From Streptococcus oralis Uo5 (GTDB taxonomy: Bacteria; Bacillota; Bacilli; Lactobacillales; Streptococcaceae), in assembly GCF_000253155.1 (NCBI RefSeq), contig NC_015291.1:715001-779000 (forward strand): a stretch of DNA of 64,000 nucleotides, given 5' to 3'. Each line of letters opens with the position of its first letter. Position 1 is the first letter of the stretch. Positions 1-8,982 of the stretch are shown piece by piece. Position numbers and translations under genes: made by a program. The notes below the pieces were generated by a model. That model had not been told where the DNA came from. It did no database searches and saw only the letters and a program-made list of their open reading frames with translations.

Positions 1-774
1 GGTTATGAAAAACGTTCCATCCGTAAACTCTCTGGAGGACAACGTCAGCGTGTGGCTATCGCCCGTGCCATTATCAACCAACCTCGTGTGGTTTTGTTGG
101 ACGAGCCCTTGTCAGCGCTGGACTTGAAATTGCGAACAGACATGCAGTACGAACTGCGTGAACTGCAACAACGATTGGGGATTACCTTTGTCTTTGTCAC
201 TCACGATCAGGAGGAAGCTCTGGCAATGAGTGACTGGATTTTCGTTATGAATGATGGCGAGATTGTGCAGTCAGGAACGCCTGTGGATATCTATGATGAG
301 CCGATCAACCACTTTGTTGCCACCTTTATCGGTGAGTCCAACATCTTGCCAGGGACCATGATTGAAGACTATTTGGTTGAGTTCAATGGCAAACGCTTTG
401 AAGCGGTCGATGGGGGGATGAAGCCAAATGAGCCTGTTGAGGTTGTCATTCGTCCAGAGGACTTGCGCATTACTCTTCCAGAAGAAGGCAAGCTCCAAGT
501 TAAGGTTGATACCCAGCTCTTCCGTGGAGTTCACTATGAGATTATCGCCTATGACGAACTCCGAAATGAATGGATGATCCACTCGACTCGTAAGGCCATT
601 GTGGGTGAGGAAATCGGTCTGGACTTTGAACCAGAAGACATCCACATCATGCGTCTCAACGAAACCGAAGAAGAGTTCGATGCTCGTATCGAAGAATACG
701 TAGAAATCGAAGAGCAAGAAGCAGGTCTGATTAACGCGATCGAGGAGGAAAGAGATGAAGAAAACAACCTCTAA
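1..774 (+). CDS. potA: Spermidine/putrescine ABC transporter ATP-binding protein PotA (5' truncated by window edge)
   Basis: This is the C-terminal 257 residues of PotA, the ATPase that powers polyamine import through PotBC. The reading frame is open from base 1, so the gene starts upstream of the window. The GTG at 52 falls inside the ABC signature region and is not a start. Visible motifs are the signature LSGGQRQR (around residues 11-18 of the fragment), Walker [13 protein letters not shown], and the H-loop FVTHDQ. A TOBE-like regulatory domain follows in the C-terminal half and ends in a Glu-rich tail. Walker A lies outside the window. The last 20 bases overlap potB, so the genes are translationally coupled in one potABCD operon. 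The assignment rests on motifs plus the adjoining potB, potC and potD. Confidence 0.95.
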   Translation, partial: GYEKRSIRKLSGGQRQRVAIARAIINQPRVVLLDEPLSALDLKLRTDMQYELRELQQRLGITFVFVTHDQEEALAMSDWIFVMNDGEIVQSGTPVDIYDEPINHFVATFIGESNILPGTMIEDYLVEFNGKRFEAVDGGMKPNEPVEVVIRPEDLRITLPEEGKLQVKVDTQLFRGVHYEIIAYDELRNEWMIHSTRKAIVGEEIGLDFEPEDIHIMRLNETEEEFDARIEEYVEIEEQEAGLINAIEEERDEENNL

Positions 775-1561
775 ACTCTTTGTAGTGCCCTACATGCTTT
801 GGATTGCCCTCTTTGTTCTCGCACCCTTGGTCTTGATTTTCGGTCAATCCTTTTTCAACATTGAAGGGCAGTTTAGTTTAGAAAACTATAAATCCTACTT
901 TGCGTCACAAAACTTGACCTATCTCAAAATGAGCTTCAACTCTGTGCTTTATGCAGGGATTGTCACCTTGGTAACACTGCTCATCAGCTATCCAACAGCC
1001 CTCTTTTTGACTCGTCTCAAGCACCGTCAACTCTGGCTCATGCTGATTATCTTGCCAACCTGGATCAATCTGCTCCTTAAGGCCTATGCCTTTATCGGAA
1101 TTTTTGGTCAAAATGGCTCTATTAACCAATTTTTGGAATTTATCGGAATCGGTTCGCAGCAATTGCTCTTTACGGATTTCTCCTTTATCTTTGTCGCAAG
1201 CTACATCGAGCTTCCCTTTATGATTTTGCCGATTTTCAATGTCTTGGATGATATGGATAACAATCTCATCAATGCCAGCTATGACCTCGGTGCGACCAAG
1301 TGGGAAACTTTCCGCCATGTTATCTTCCCCCTTTCTATGAACGGGGTGAGAAGTGGGGTTCAGTCTGTCTTTATCCCTAGTTTGAGTCTCTTCATGCTGA
1401 CACGTTTGATTGGTGGGAACCGCGTTATCACGCTGGGAACGGCTATTGAGCAGAACTTTCTAACCAATGACAACTACGGTATGGGTTCTACCATCGGTGT
1501 GATCCTCATCCTGACCATGTTTCTCACCATGTGGGTGACCAAGGAAAGGAGAGAACGATGA
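755..1561 (+). CDS. potB: Spermidine/putrescine ABC transporter permease PotB
   Basis: Inner-membrane permease of the polyamine importer, 268 residues, the usual length for PotB. About six hydrophobic segments are visible, the first near residues 10-33. The EAA loop that contacts the ATPase is seen at about residues 175-190 ([15 protein letters not shown]). The ATG is preceded by a strong AGGAGG and overlaps the end of potA. The stop overlaps the potC start in an ATGA arrangement. It should pair with PotC to form the transmembrane pore that receives polyamine from PotD. Nothing in the sequence suggests a defect. Confidence 0.95.
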   Translation: MKKTTSKLFVVPYMLWIALFVLAPLVLIFGQSFFNIEGQFSLENYKSYFASQNLTYLKMSFNSVLYAGIVTLVTLLISYPTALFLTRLKHRQLWLMLIILPTWINLLLKAYAFIGIFGQNGSINQFLEFIGIGSQQLLFTDFSFIFVASYIELPFMILPIFNVLDDMDNNLINASYDLGATKWETFRHVIFPLSMNGVRSGVQSVFIPSLSLFMLTRLIGGNRVITLGTAIEQNFLTNDNYGMGSTIGVILILTMFLTMWVTKERRER

Positions 1562-2331
1562 AAAAATTTGCCAATCTCTACCTAGCCTTTGTCTTTATCA
1601 TCCTTTATTTGCCGATTTTTTACTTGATTGGCTATGCCTTTAATGCTGGCGATGATATGAACAGCTTTACAGGCTTTAGCTTGAGCCATTTTAAAACCAT
1701 GTTTGGTGATGGTCGCCTCATGTTGATCCTCACCCAAACCTTTTTCTTGGCCTTTTTATCAGCCTTGATTGCGACCATTATCGGGACTTTTGGTGCTATC
1801 TATATCTACCAGTCTCGTAAGAAATACCAAGAAGCCTTTTTATCACTCAATAATATCCTCATGGTTGCGCCTGACGTTATGATTGGTGCCAGCTTCTTGA
1901 TTCTCTTTACCCAGCTTAAGTTTTCACTTGGATTTTTGACGGTTCTATCTAGTCACGTGGCCTTTTCCATCCCTATCGTAGTCTTGATGGTCTTGCCTCG
2001 CCTCAAGGAAATGAATGATGATATGATTCACGCGGCTTATGACCTAGGTGCCAGCCAGTTTCAGATGTTTAAAGAAATCATGCTTCCGTACCTGACACCG
2101 TCTATCATTGCAGGTTATTTCATGGCTTTCACCTATTCGCTGGATGACTTTGCCGTGACCTTCTTCGTAACGGGAAATGGTTTTTCAACCCTGTCAGTCG
2201 AGATTTACTCTCGCGCTCGTAAGGGAATCTCGTTAGAAATCAATGCACTGTCTGCCCTTGTCTTTCTCTTTAGTATTATCCTAGTTGTAGGTTATTACTT
2301 TATCTCACGTGAGAAGGAGGAGCAAGCATGA
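1558..2331 (+). CDS. potC: Spermidine/putrescine ABC transporter permease PotC
   Basis: Second permease of the polyamine importer, 257 residues from the ATG at 1558. A longer frame opens at a GTG at 1531, but that lies inside potB without a ribosome site. The ATG at 1558 has AAAGGAGAG just upstream and a Met-Lys-Lys start into the first membrane segment, as in other PotC proteins. Six membrane segments are apparent. The EAA loop appears at about residues 160-178 (AAYDLGASQFQMFKEIMLP). The start overlaps the stop of potB and the stop overlaps the start of potD, so all four genes are tightly coupled. Confidence 0.95.
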   Translation: MKKFANLYLAFVFIILYLPIFYLIGYAFNAGDDMNSFTGFSLSHFKTMFGDGRLMLILTQTFFLAFLSALIATIIGTFGAIYIYQSRKKYQEAFLSLNNILMVAPDVMIGASFLILFTQLKFSLGFLTVLSSHVAFSIPIVVLMVLPRLKEMNDDMIHAAYDLGASQFQMFKEIMLPYLTPSIIAGYFMAFTYSLDDFAVTFFVTGNGFSTLSVEIYSRARKGISLEINALSALVFLFSIILVVGYYFISREKEEQA

Positions 2332-3398
2332 AAAAACTCTATTCATTTTTAGCAGGAATTGCAGCGATTATCCTTGTCTTGTGGGGGATTGCGTCTCATC
2401 TAGATAGTAAAATCAACAGTCGAGATAGCCAAAAACTGGTTATCTACAACTGGGGAGACTACATTGATCCAGAACTTTTGGAGAAATTCACAGAAGAAAC
2501 AGGGATCCAAGTCCAGTACGAGACCTTTGACTCCAACGAAGCCATGTATACCAAGATCAAGCAGGGTGGAACAACCTATGATATTGCCATCCCAAGTGAA
2601 TACATGATCAACAAGATGAAGGACGAAGACCTCTTAGTTCCGCTTGATTATTCAAAAATTGAAGGCATCGAGAATATCGGACCAGAGTTCCTCAACCAGT
2701 CTTTTGACCCGGGAAATAAATTCTCCATTCCTTACTTCTGGGGAACCTTGGGAATTGTTTACAATGAAACCATGGTGGAGGAGGCACCTGAGCATTGGGA
2801 TGACCTCTGGAAACCAGAATACAAGGATTCCATCATGCTCTTTGATGGGGCGCGTGAGGTGCTGGGACTCGGGCTTAACTCACTCGGTTACAGTCTCAAC
2901 TCCAAGGATCCTCAGCAGCTGGAAGAGACAGTGGATAAGCTCTACGAACTGACTCCAAATATCAAGGCAATTGTGGCGGACGAGATGAAGGGTTACATGA
3001 TTCAGAACAACGCCGCTATCGGTGTGACTTTCTCTGGGGAAGCTAGGCAGATGTTGGAGAAAAATCCTAACCTCAAGTATGTCGTTCCGACTGAGGCCAG
3101 CAATCTCTGGTTTGATAACATGGTCATTCCAAAAACCGTGAAAAACCAAGATGCTGCCTATGCCTTTATCAACTTTATGTTGAAACCCGAAAATGCTCTG
3201 AAAAATGCGGAGTATGTAGGCTACTCAACACCAAACCTACCAGCCAAGGAAATGCTCCCAGAGGAGACCAAGGAAGATAAATCATTCTATCCTGATGCTG
3301 ATACCATGAAACACCTAGAAGTTTATGAGAAATTTGACCATAAATGGACAGGAAAATACAGCGACCTCTTCCTACAATTTAAAATGTATCGGAAGTAG
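2328..3398 (+). CDS. potD: Spermidine/putrescine-binding protein PotD
   Basis: Extracellular polyamine receptor of the PotABCD importer, 356 residues. The N-terminus is one hydrophobic segment (about residues 5-23) after Met-Lys-Lys. I see no lipobox cysteine, so it is probably held by an uncleaved signal anchor or cleaved by ordinary signal peptidase. The mature part begins near residue 36 with LVIYNWGDYIDPE, the conserved opening of PotD/PotF proteins, whose Trp and Asp residues help bind polyamine. It overlaps potC by 4 bases and is the last gene of the operon, followed by a strong hairpin terminator. Pneumococcal PotD is surface-exposed and linked to virulence; that is family knowledge. 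Confidence 0.96.
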   Translation: MKKLYSFLAGIAAIILVLWGIASHLDSKINSRDSQKLVIYNWGDYIDPELLEKFTEETGIQVQYETFDSNEAMYTKIKQGGTTYDIAIPSEYMINKMKDEDLLVPLDYSKIEGIENIGPEFLNQSFDPGNKFSIPYFWGTLGIVYNETMVEEAPEHWDDLWKPEYKDSIMLFDGAREVLGLGLNSLGYSLNSKDPQQLEETVDKLYELTPNIKAIVADEMKGYMIQNNAAIGVTFSGEARQMLEKNPNLKYVVPTEASNLWFDNMVIPKTVKNQDAAYAFINFMLKPENALKNAEYVGYSTPNLPAKEMLPEETKEDKSFYPDADTMKHLEVYEKFDHKWTGKYSDLFLQFKMYRK

Positions 3399-3412
3399 GA
3401 ATTAAATGTAAG

Positions 3413-3444
3413 AAAACGAATCAGTCAAGCTGGTTCGTTTTTTT
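3413..3444 (+). terminator. Rho-independent terminator of potABCD
   Basis: A 12-bp stem with one G-U pair (3413-3424 with 3430-3441), a 5-base loop and a run of seven T. It begins 14 bases after the potD stop and closes the operon. Confidence 0.85.
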
Positions 3445-3518
3445 GAATCAGATGGAAGTGTCAGCATGAAATTGAAAAATTCAATTCTTAATAAACCTTT
3501 GAAAAAATATTTAAGCTC

Positions 3519-3547
3519 TTGACCGTTATTAAGACCTTCTGTATAAT
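3519..3547 (+). promoter_or_regulatory. Sigma-A promoter for the GIY-YIG/PASTA gene pair
   Basis: TTGACC at 3519-3524, a 17-base spacer and TATAAT at 3542-3547: near-consensus vegetative promoter elements about 55 bases before the next start codon. It gives the accessory pair downstream its own strong promoter. Confidence 0.75.
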
Positions 3548-3602
3548 GATATAGGAGAGAGATTATGCAAAGTTCTCCGTATAAATAAAAGAGAAATACA
3601 AT

Positions 3603-4509
3603 ATGAATGAAAAGATATATTTGAAGGATATTTTTAGATTTAATGAGTTATTGTCACAATCGGAGTACAAGGGATATCGTATTAAATTACGATTTAACAA
3701 GAATTGGGATGATTATAGTTTTGTTGATGATTATATCAGTGGATCTGAAGATTTTTTACCATGGATTTTAAGTAATGGATCAGATAAAAAAAGTCGAAAT
3801 CGTAGAAATGAAATTCAGTTTCAATTTATAGAAGTAGAGTATCATAGATGGCTTTTTGTTGGTGCCTATCTTATAAAAGAAACGAATAGTCAGATAAAGC
3901 AAGTGACCTATGGGAACCATCATGTTAAGTTCGCTTTAGCTGAACGATTGAAAGAGTATGATAAGTTTATAGAAAAAGTTTTGGTCAATCATACTAATAC
4001 AGGTCAATCATGGTTTTATGTTAATCCTAAAATAATTGAATCAGTTGTAGTAGAATCTGTAAGCAGTATTTCCTATTTTAATCAAACGTCTCATTTTCCT
4101 GGTTATGAAAACATCTCATTTTCTTATCAAGAATTAAAAGAAAAATTGGTCGAATAGTTCTTGGAGACAATATCTATCAGCTGTTTATGGTGTTTATGTC
4201 ATTACTGATGCTAAGACAGGAAAGCTCTATGTCGGTTCTGCTTATGGAGATAATGGAGTCTATGGAAGATGGTCTGCATACTTAAGTGAAGGTTATGATA
4301 AATCCGAAATGGAAGAAAATCGTTATCCGAATAAAAGATTGTGTGAAATAGTCGAAAAATATGGAATCAGCTATATTAAAAAGTATTTCCAATATAGTTT
4401 ATTAGAGATTTTTCCAAAGAATGAAGTTGGGAAACAAAAGGCACTCCAACGTGAAAGATATTGGAAGAAAGTATTAAAATCAAAGGAACATGGTTATAAT
4501 GCCAATTAG
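3603..4509 (+). pseudogene. GIY-YIG nuclease family protein, split by a frameshift
   Basis: Two reading frames together encode one GIY-YIG endonuclease-like protein of about 300 residues. The first frame (3603-4157, 184 residues) carries the N-terminal domain and ends ...FPGYENISFSYQELKEK. The nuclease domain continues in the +1 frame from about 4141, reading NWSNSSWRQYLSAVYGVYV and then a GVY...YVG core (GKLYVGSA) and the Arg of GRW. It ends at 4509, with a candidate catalytic Glu in the ALQRERYW region. Removing one A from the AAAAA run at 4141-4145 restores a continuous protein. So this is either a one-base insertion pseudogene or phase-variable slippage in an A-rich stretch. Only a weak ribosome site precedes the ATG. 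The PASTA gene follows 11 bases after the stop, so they are probably co-transcribed. The role is unknown: genome defence or mobile DNA are options for this family. Confidence 0.75.
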
Positions 4510-4520
4510 GAGGCAAGAAA

Positions 4521-5498
4521 ATGGCGAAAAAATTTGCAACTGGTAATTCAGATAGATTATTTAAAGATTTAGAGATTTCAGAACTAAAAGAACAAAATAT
4601 CATATTAGAACGTCAAGGTGAGAGGGAGGAGGAACGTTTCTACGAAAATAGAATTTATCAAATTAAATTACAGATGGCACAAGCTACAGATGAACAACAG
4701 TTAGTTCTACTTGAAGAGATGTTGAGTCAAGAAATAGCCAATCTAGAAGAAGTTAAAGAAATTAATAGACAAAATGAAAAAAGACGAAGAATGATGTATT
4801 TTATTCCTTTTATTCTTTGTTTTTTTATTTTTTATAGTAGTTGCATTGTACATCTTATTTACTCCGAGCAAAAAAATAATGAAGATAAAACTGCTATTTT
4901 GAATAATAGTTCTAATGTTGTATCTTCAACCTCCACAAGTTCTACAAAGCAAGCATCTCTTGGTGGTAATAAATCTCAAGATAAACAAACATCATCGACA
5001 ACATCTGCCAGTTCTAGTTCACAGATTTCAAAAGTATATATTGGAAACTTTATTGGCCGAAAATCAACAGATGTGGTTGCTGAACTCAAGGAGAAAAAAG
5101 TTCCTGAAAATCTTATTAAGATTGAAGAAGAAGAATCTACTGAAATGGAGCCAGGTACCATTTTGAGACAAAGTCTGTCTGAAGGAACTACTTATGATCT
5201 CAGTAAGGCGACACAAATTGTCTTGACAGTAGCCAAGAAGGCAGTAACTGTTCAAATGCCTAATTATATTGGATCAAGCCTGGAATTTACTAAGAATAAC
5301 TTGACTCAAATTGTTGGTGTTAAAGAGGCCAATATTGAAATAGTGGAAGTAGGCAGTGCTCCTGAGGGTACTGCTGAAGGAACAGTAGTATCTCAAACTC
5401 CAAAAGCTGGAGAGAAAGTTGATTTGAAACGTACACGAATTAAAATTTCAATTTATAAGCCCAATAATACTCAAACATCACAAAGTAGATCTAGATAA
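4521..5498 (+). CDS. Membrane-anchored coiled-coil protein with two extracellular PASTA domains
   Basis: 325 residues, start supported by AGGAGG upstream. Order of parts: a charged, probably cytoplasmic N-terminal helical region (about 1-88, rich in Glu/Lys/Gln, likely coiled coil); one membrane segment (about 91-113, [18 protein letters not shown]); a Ser/Thr-rich linker (about 130-168); then two PASTA-like repeats (about 172-238 and 243-313) with the typical pattern of a V-P/G-x-x-I-G opening and a closing GT..SQTPKAG motif. PASTA domains bind peptidoglycan or muropeptides in Ser/Thr kinases and some PBPs, but no kinase or transpeptidase domain is present here. I do not recognise a named family. 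It is tightly downstream of the frameshifted GIY-YIG gene. It may be a cell-wall sensor or anchor; that is inference. Confidence 0.8.
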   Translation: MAKKFATGNSDRLFKDLEISELKEQNIILERQGEREEERFYENRIYQIKLQMAQATDEQQLVLLEEMLSQEIANLEEVKEINRQNEKRRRMMYFIPFILCFFIFYSSCIVHLIYSEQKNNEDKTAILNNSSNVVSSTSTSSTKQASLGGNKSQDKQTSSTTSASSSSQISKVYIGNFIGRKSTDVVAELKEKKVPENLIKIEEEESTEMEPGTILRQSLSEGTTYDLSKATQIVLTVAKKAVTVQMPNYIGSSLEFTKNNLTQIVGVKEANIEIVEVGSAPEGTAEGTVVSQTPKAGEKVDLKRTRIKISIYKPNNTQTSQSRSR

Positions 5499-5542
5499 AT
5501 TAAGAGGTTAATGCAGAAGTTTATGATTCGTTGTCATCAACC

Positions 5543-5571
5543 TTGACGAACTCCTCCAAAAACGATATAAT
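5543..5571 (+). promoter_or_regulatory. Promoter of the T-box/alaS transcript
   Basis: TTGACG at 5543-5548, 17-base spacer, TATAAT at 5566-5571, just ahead of the T-box leader. Transcription should start near 5578. Confidence 0.75.
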
Positions 5572-5577
5572 AAGAAA

Positions 5578-5758
5578 GTTGAGAATTGATTTTCAGTTGT
5601 CTTAGTTCAGAGAAATGGCGGTGCTGCGAGCCATCTAAGGTAGGAAGTCATGCTACTCAATCAGACAATTGCATAAGAATAAGAGAATGACAAGTTCATT
5701 GAATGAAGGTGGTACCGCGGTTTTTCGCCCTTCGTGATGTGAGCTTGTCTTTTGATTT
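5578..5758 (+). promoter_or_regulatory. T-box riboswitch leader (alanyl-tRNA sensing)
   Basis: The leader contains the diagnostic T-box core AAGGTGGTACCGCG at 5706-5719, which pairs with the uncharged tRNA acceptor end. It also contains a stem I with a GGTGCTGCGAGCC distal element around 5620-5636. A GCT triplet at 5652-5654 on the 3' side of stem I is a possible Ala specifier codon; the assignment to alanine rests mainly on alaS downstream. A competing terminator pairs 5689-5699 with about 5738-5749 and is followed by TTTT. Uncharged tRNA-Ala should favour antitermination and raise expression of the next two genes. Confidence 0.88.
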
Positions 5759-5770
5759 TTGGAGGTGTTT

Positions 5771-6256
5771 ATGAAGACATTTCTCGTGAAACAAAAGTTT
5801 CGTCTTGGGGGCGAACGCTTCGATATCAAGGATGATAGAGGTGTGGTAAACTATCAGGTGGAGGGCTCTTTCTTCCAAATTCCTAAGACCTTTACCATCT
5901 ATGACGCCTATGGTGAGCAAATCAGTGAGATTAGTAAAGAATTTTTCACCTTGCTTCCTCGCTTTACTATTCAGCTACGAAATGGTTCCAATTTCGTCAT
6001 TCGTAAGAAGTTGACCTTCTTTCGAGATAAGTATGAGTTTGACAATCTGGGGCTTCGTATCGAGGGCAATATCTGGGATTTGAATTTCAAATTGTTGGAT
6101 GACCGCGACCAAGTGATTGCCGAGATTCGGAAAGAGATTTTCCATTTGACATCAACTTACACCGTAACCGTCTATGAAGACTCTTATGCAGACCTAGTCA
6201 TTTCCCTCTGTGTCGCGATTGACTATGTGGAGATGCTGGAAAGCCAATCAAATTAA
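5771..6256 (+). CDS. LURP-one-related (YxjI-like) family protein
   Basis: 161 residues from the ATG at 5771, which has GGAGGTG six bases upstream; the TTG at 5759 lies in the T-box terminator T-run and is unlikely as a start. The sequence is rich in beta strands with repeated patterns such as FRLGGERFDIKD, YQVEGSFF and LRIEGNIWDLNF. These match the twisted beta-barrel (Tubby/LURP-one-like) fold. No catalytic motif, signal peptide or membrane segment is seen. Its molecular function is unknown. It sits between the T-box and alaS, 20 bases before alaS, so its expression should follow alanyl-tRNA charging. Confidence 0.75.
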   Translation: MKTFLVKQKFRLGGERFDIKDDRGVVNYQVEGSFFQIPKTFTIYDAYGEQISEISKEFFTLLPRFTIQLRNGSNFVIRKKLTFFRDKYEFDNLGLRIEGNIWDLNFKLLDDRDQVIAEIRKEIFHLTSTYTVTVYEDSYADLVISLCVAIDYVEMLESQSN

Positions 6257-6276
6257 ACAAGTAATAAGGAGATATT

Positions 6277-8895
6277 ATGAAACAACTATCTAGTGCTCAA
6301 GTTCGCCAAATGTGGCTAGATTTCTGGGCAAGCAAAGGCCACTCTGTAGAACCATCAGTCAGCTTGGTTCCTGTAAATGACCCAACTCTTTTGTGGATTA
6401 ACTCTGGGGTAGCAACCCTTAAGAAATACTTTGACGGAACCATTATCCCTGAAAATCCACGTATTACCAATGCGCAAAAAGCTATCCGTACCAACGATAT
6501 CGAAAATGTCGGAAAAACTGCCCGTCACCATACCATGTTTGAAATGTTGGGGAACTTCTCTATCGGGGATTACTTCCGTGATGAAGCCATCACTTGGGCT
6601 TATGAGCTTTTGACAAGCCCAGAATGGTTTGACTTTCCAGCTGATAAACTCTACATGACCTACTATCCAGAAGATAAGGATTCTTACAACCGCTGGATTG
6701 AAGTAGGAGTGGACCCAAGTCACTTGATTCCAATCGAAGATAACTTCTGGGAAATCGGTGCGGGACCTTCTGGACCTGATACTGAGATCTTCTTTGACCG
6801 TGGAGAAGCCTTTGACCCAGAAAACATCGGTATTCGCCTGCTTGCAGAAGATATCGAAAACGACCGTTACATCGAAATCTGGAATATCGTTTTGTCACAA
6901 TTTAACGCTGACCCTGCTGTTCCTCGTAGCGAGTACAAGGAATTGCCACATAAAAACATCGATACGGGCGCTGGTTTGGAGCGTTTGGTGGCCGTTATCC
7001 AAGGAGCTAAGACAAACTTTGAAACGGACCTCTTCATGCCGATTATTCGTGAAGTTGAGAAATTATCTGGTAAGGTCTACGACCAAGATGGCGACAACAT
7101 GAGCTTCAAGGTCATTGCTGACCATATCCGTTCTCTTTCATTTGCCATCGGTGATGGTGCCCTTCCTGGAAATGAAGGTCGTGGTTATGTTCTTCGTCGT
7201 TTGCTTCGTCGTGCTTCTATGCACGGTCAAAAATTGGGTATCAACGAGCCTTTCCTTTACAAACTCGTTCCAACTGTTGGAAAAATCATGGAAAGCTACT
7301 ACCCAGAAGTGCTTGAAAAACGTGACTTTATCGAAAAAATCGTTAAGAGCGAAGAAGAGTCATTTGCCCGTACCCTTCATTCAGGTCAACACTTTGCCCA
7401 AGGCATCGTAGCTGACTTGAAAGAAAAAGGTCAATCTGTTATCGCTGGGCAAGATGTCTTCAAACTCTACGATACATACGGATTCCCAGTTGAATTGACA
7501 GAAGAAATCGCTGAAGAAGCTGGGATGACTGTAGACCGTGAAGGTTTTGAAGCAGCCATGAAAGAGCAGCAAGAACGTGCGCGTGCGTCAGCTGTCAAAG
7601 GTGGCTCAATGGGAATGCAAAATGAAACCCTTCAAAACATTACAGTGGAAAGTGTCTTCAACTACAATGCCAGCCAATTGCCTTCTAAGTTGGTGGCTAT
7701 CGTAGCGGACAATGCTGAAGTAGAAGCTGTATCTGAAGGAACTGCCTCTCTTATCTTTGCAGAGACTCCATTCTACGCTGAAATGGGTGGACAAGTAGCT
7801 GACCACGGTCAAATCTTGGATGCTAAAGGAAATGTCGTAGCGACTGTAACGGACGTGCAAAAAGCACCAAACGGACAAGCTCTTCATACTGTCGAAGTTC
7901 TTGCACCACTTGCTTTGAATCAAGAATATACCTTGGCAATCGATACTAATCGCCGTCACCGTGTCATGAAAAACCACACAGCGACTCACTTGCTCCATGC
8001 GGCTCTTCACAATATCCTTGGCCACCATGCAACTCAAGCAGGATCTCTGAACGAAGTAGAATTCCTACGCTTTGACTTCACTCACTTCCAAGCCGTAACT
8101 CCTGAAGAGTTGCGCGCCATTGAACAGCAAGTCAATGAGAAAATCTGGGAAGCAATTGCAGTAGAGACTATTGAAACAGATATTGACACTGCTAAAGAAA
8201 TGGGAGCTATGGCCCTCTTTGGTGAGAAATACGGTAAGGAAGTCCGTGTTGTAACCATTGGTGACTACTCAGTGGAACTTTGTGGTGGTACCCACGTTGG
8301 CAACACTTCTGAGATTGGTCTCTTCAAGATTGTCAAAGAAGAAGGAATCGGATCAGGAACTCGCCGTATCTTGGCAGTAACTGGTAAGGAAGCCTTTGAA
8401 GCTTATCGCGAACAAGAAGATGCTCTGAAAGCAGTAGCAGCAACCTTGAAAGCACCTCAACTCAAGGAAGTACCTCACAAAGTCGAAGGACTTCAAGAGC
8501 AACTCCGCCAATTGCAAAAAGAAAATGCAGAATTGAAGGAAAAAGCAGCAGCAGCCGCCGCAGGTGATGTCTTCAAGGATGTGAATGAAGCAAATGGTCA
8601 CCGTTACATTGCAAGCCAGGTTTCTGTATCAGACGCAGGTGCCCTTCGTACCTTTGCGGACAACTGGAAACAAAAAGACTACTCTGATGTGCTTGTTCTT
8701 GTCGCAGCCATCGGTGACAAGGTGAACGTTCTTGTAGCTAGCAAGACAAAAGATGTGCATGCAGGAAACCTTGTCAAAGAATTGGCTCCAATCGTCGATG
8801 GACGTGGTGGTGGTAAACCAGACATGGCCATGGCAGGAGGAAGCAACCAAGCGAAAATCCAAGACTTGTTGGATGCAGTAGCAGGTAAATTATAA
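6277..8895 (+). CDS. alaS: Alanine--tRNA ligase
   Basis: 872 residues, full length for bacterial AlaRS, which charges tRNA-Ala in the cytoplasm. The class II catalytic domain occupies about residues 1-420, opening with the conserved [14 protein letters not shown]. The editing domain contains the zinc/deacylation motifs HTATH (about 567-571) and CGGTH (about 668-672). The C-terminal part (about 700-872) has a coiled coil followed by the glycine-rich C-Ala domain ([14 protein letters not shown]). AAGGAG lies just before the ATG. The gene is controlled by the T-box upstream and ends at a clear terminator. Confidence 0.98.
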   Translation: MKQLSSAQVRQMWLDFWASKGHSVEPSVSLVPVNDPTLLWINSGVATLKKYFDGTIIPENPRITNAQKAIRTNDIENVGKTARHHTMFEMLGNFSIGDYFRDEAITWAYELLTSPEWFDFPADKLYMTYYPEDKDSYNRWIEVGVDPSHLIPIEDNFWEIGAGPSGPDTEIFFDRGEAFDPENIGIRLLAEDIENDRYIEIWNIVLSQFNADPAVPRSEYKELPHKNIDTGAGLERLVAVIQGAKTNFETDLFMPIIREVEKLSGKVYDQDGDNMSFKVIADHIRSLSFAIGDGALPGNEGRGYVLRRLLRRASMHGQKLGINEPFLYKLVPTVGKIMESYYPEVLEKRDFIEKIVKSEEESFARTLHSGQHFAQGIVADLKEKGQSVIAGQDVFKLYDTYGFPVELTEEIAEEAGMTVDREGFEAAMKEQQERARASAVKGGSMGMQNETLQNITVESVFNYNASQLPSKLVAIVADNAEVEAVSEGTASLIFAETPFYAEMGGQVADHGQILDAKGNVVATVTDVQKAPNGQALHTVEVLAPLALNQEYTLAIDTNRRHRVMKNHTATHLLHAALHNILGHHATQAGSLNEVEFLRFDFTHFQAVTPEELRAIEQQVNEKIWEAIAVETIETDIDTAKEMGAMALFGEKYGKEVRVVTIGDYSVELCGGTHVGNTSEIGLFKIVKEEGIGSGTRRILAVTGKEAFEAYREQEDALKAVAATLKAPQLKEVPHKVEGLQEQLRQLQKENAELKEKAAAAAAGDVFKDVNEANGHRYIASQVSVSDAGALRTFADNWKQKDYSDVLVLVAAIGDKVNVLVASKTKDVHAGNLVKELAPIVDGRGGGKPDMAMAGGSNQAKIQDLLDAVAGKL

Positions 8896-8902
8896 GACAA
8901 TG

Positions 8903-8931
8903 AAGATCTATCCATTAGGGTAGGTCTTTTT
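8903..8931 (+). terminator. Terminator of alaS
   Basis: 11-bp stem including two G-U pairs (8903-8913 with 8918-8928), a four-base loop and a T-run, eight bases after the alaS stop. Confidence 0.8.
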
Positions 8932-8939
8932 GTGATTGC

Positions 8940-8970
8940 AAAAAAGCCAAATCCGGTTGGATCTGGCTTG
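8940..8970 (-). terminator. Terminator of the alpha-amylase gene
   Basis: Hairpin with arms around 8945-8954 and 8961-8970; read on the minus strand it is followed by a run of six T. It starts about 13 bases after the amylase stop. Confidence 0.8.
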
Positions 8971-8982
8971 TAACTGATAGAT

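Noticed and set aside
1531-1557. Longer potC start at the GTG at 1531
   Set aside because: It lies inside potB and has no ribosome site, whereas the ATG at 1558 has AAAGGAG and overlaps the potB stop in the usual ATGA form.
4976-5255. Minus-strand frames within the PASTA protein gene
   Set aside because: They are shadows of the Ser/Thr-rich coding sequence with no ribosome site and no recognisable product.
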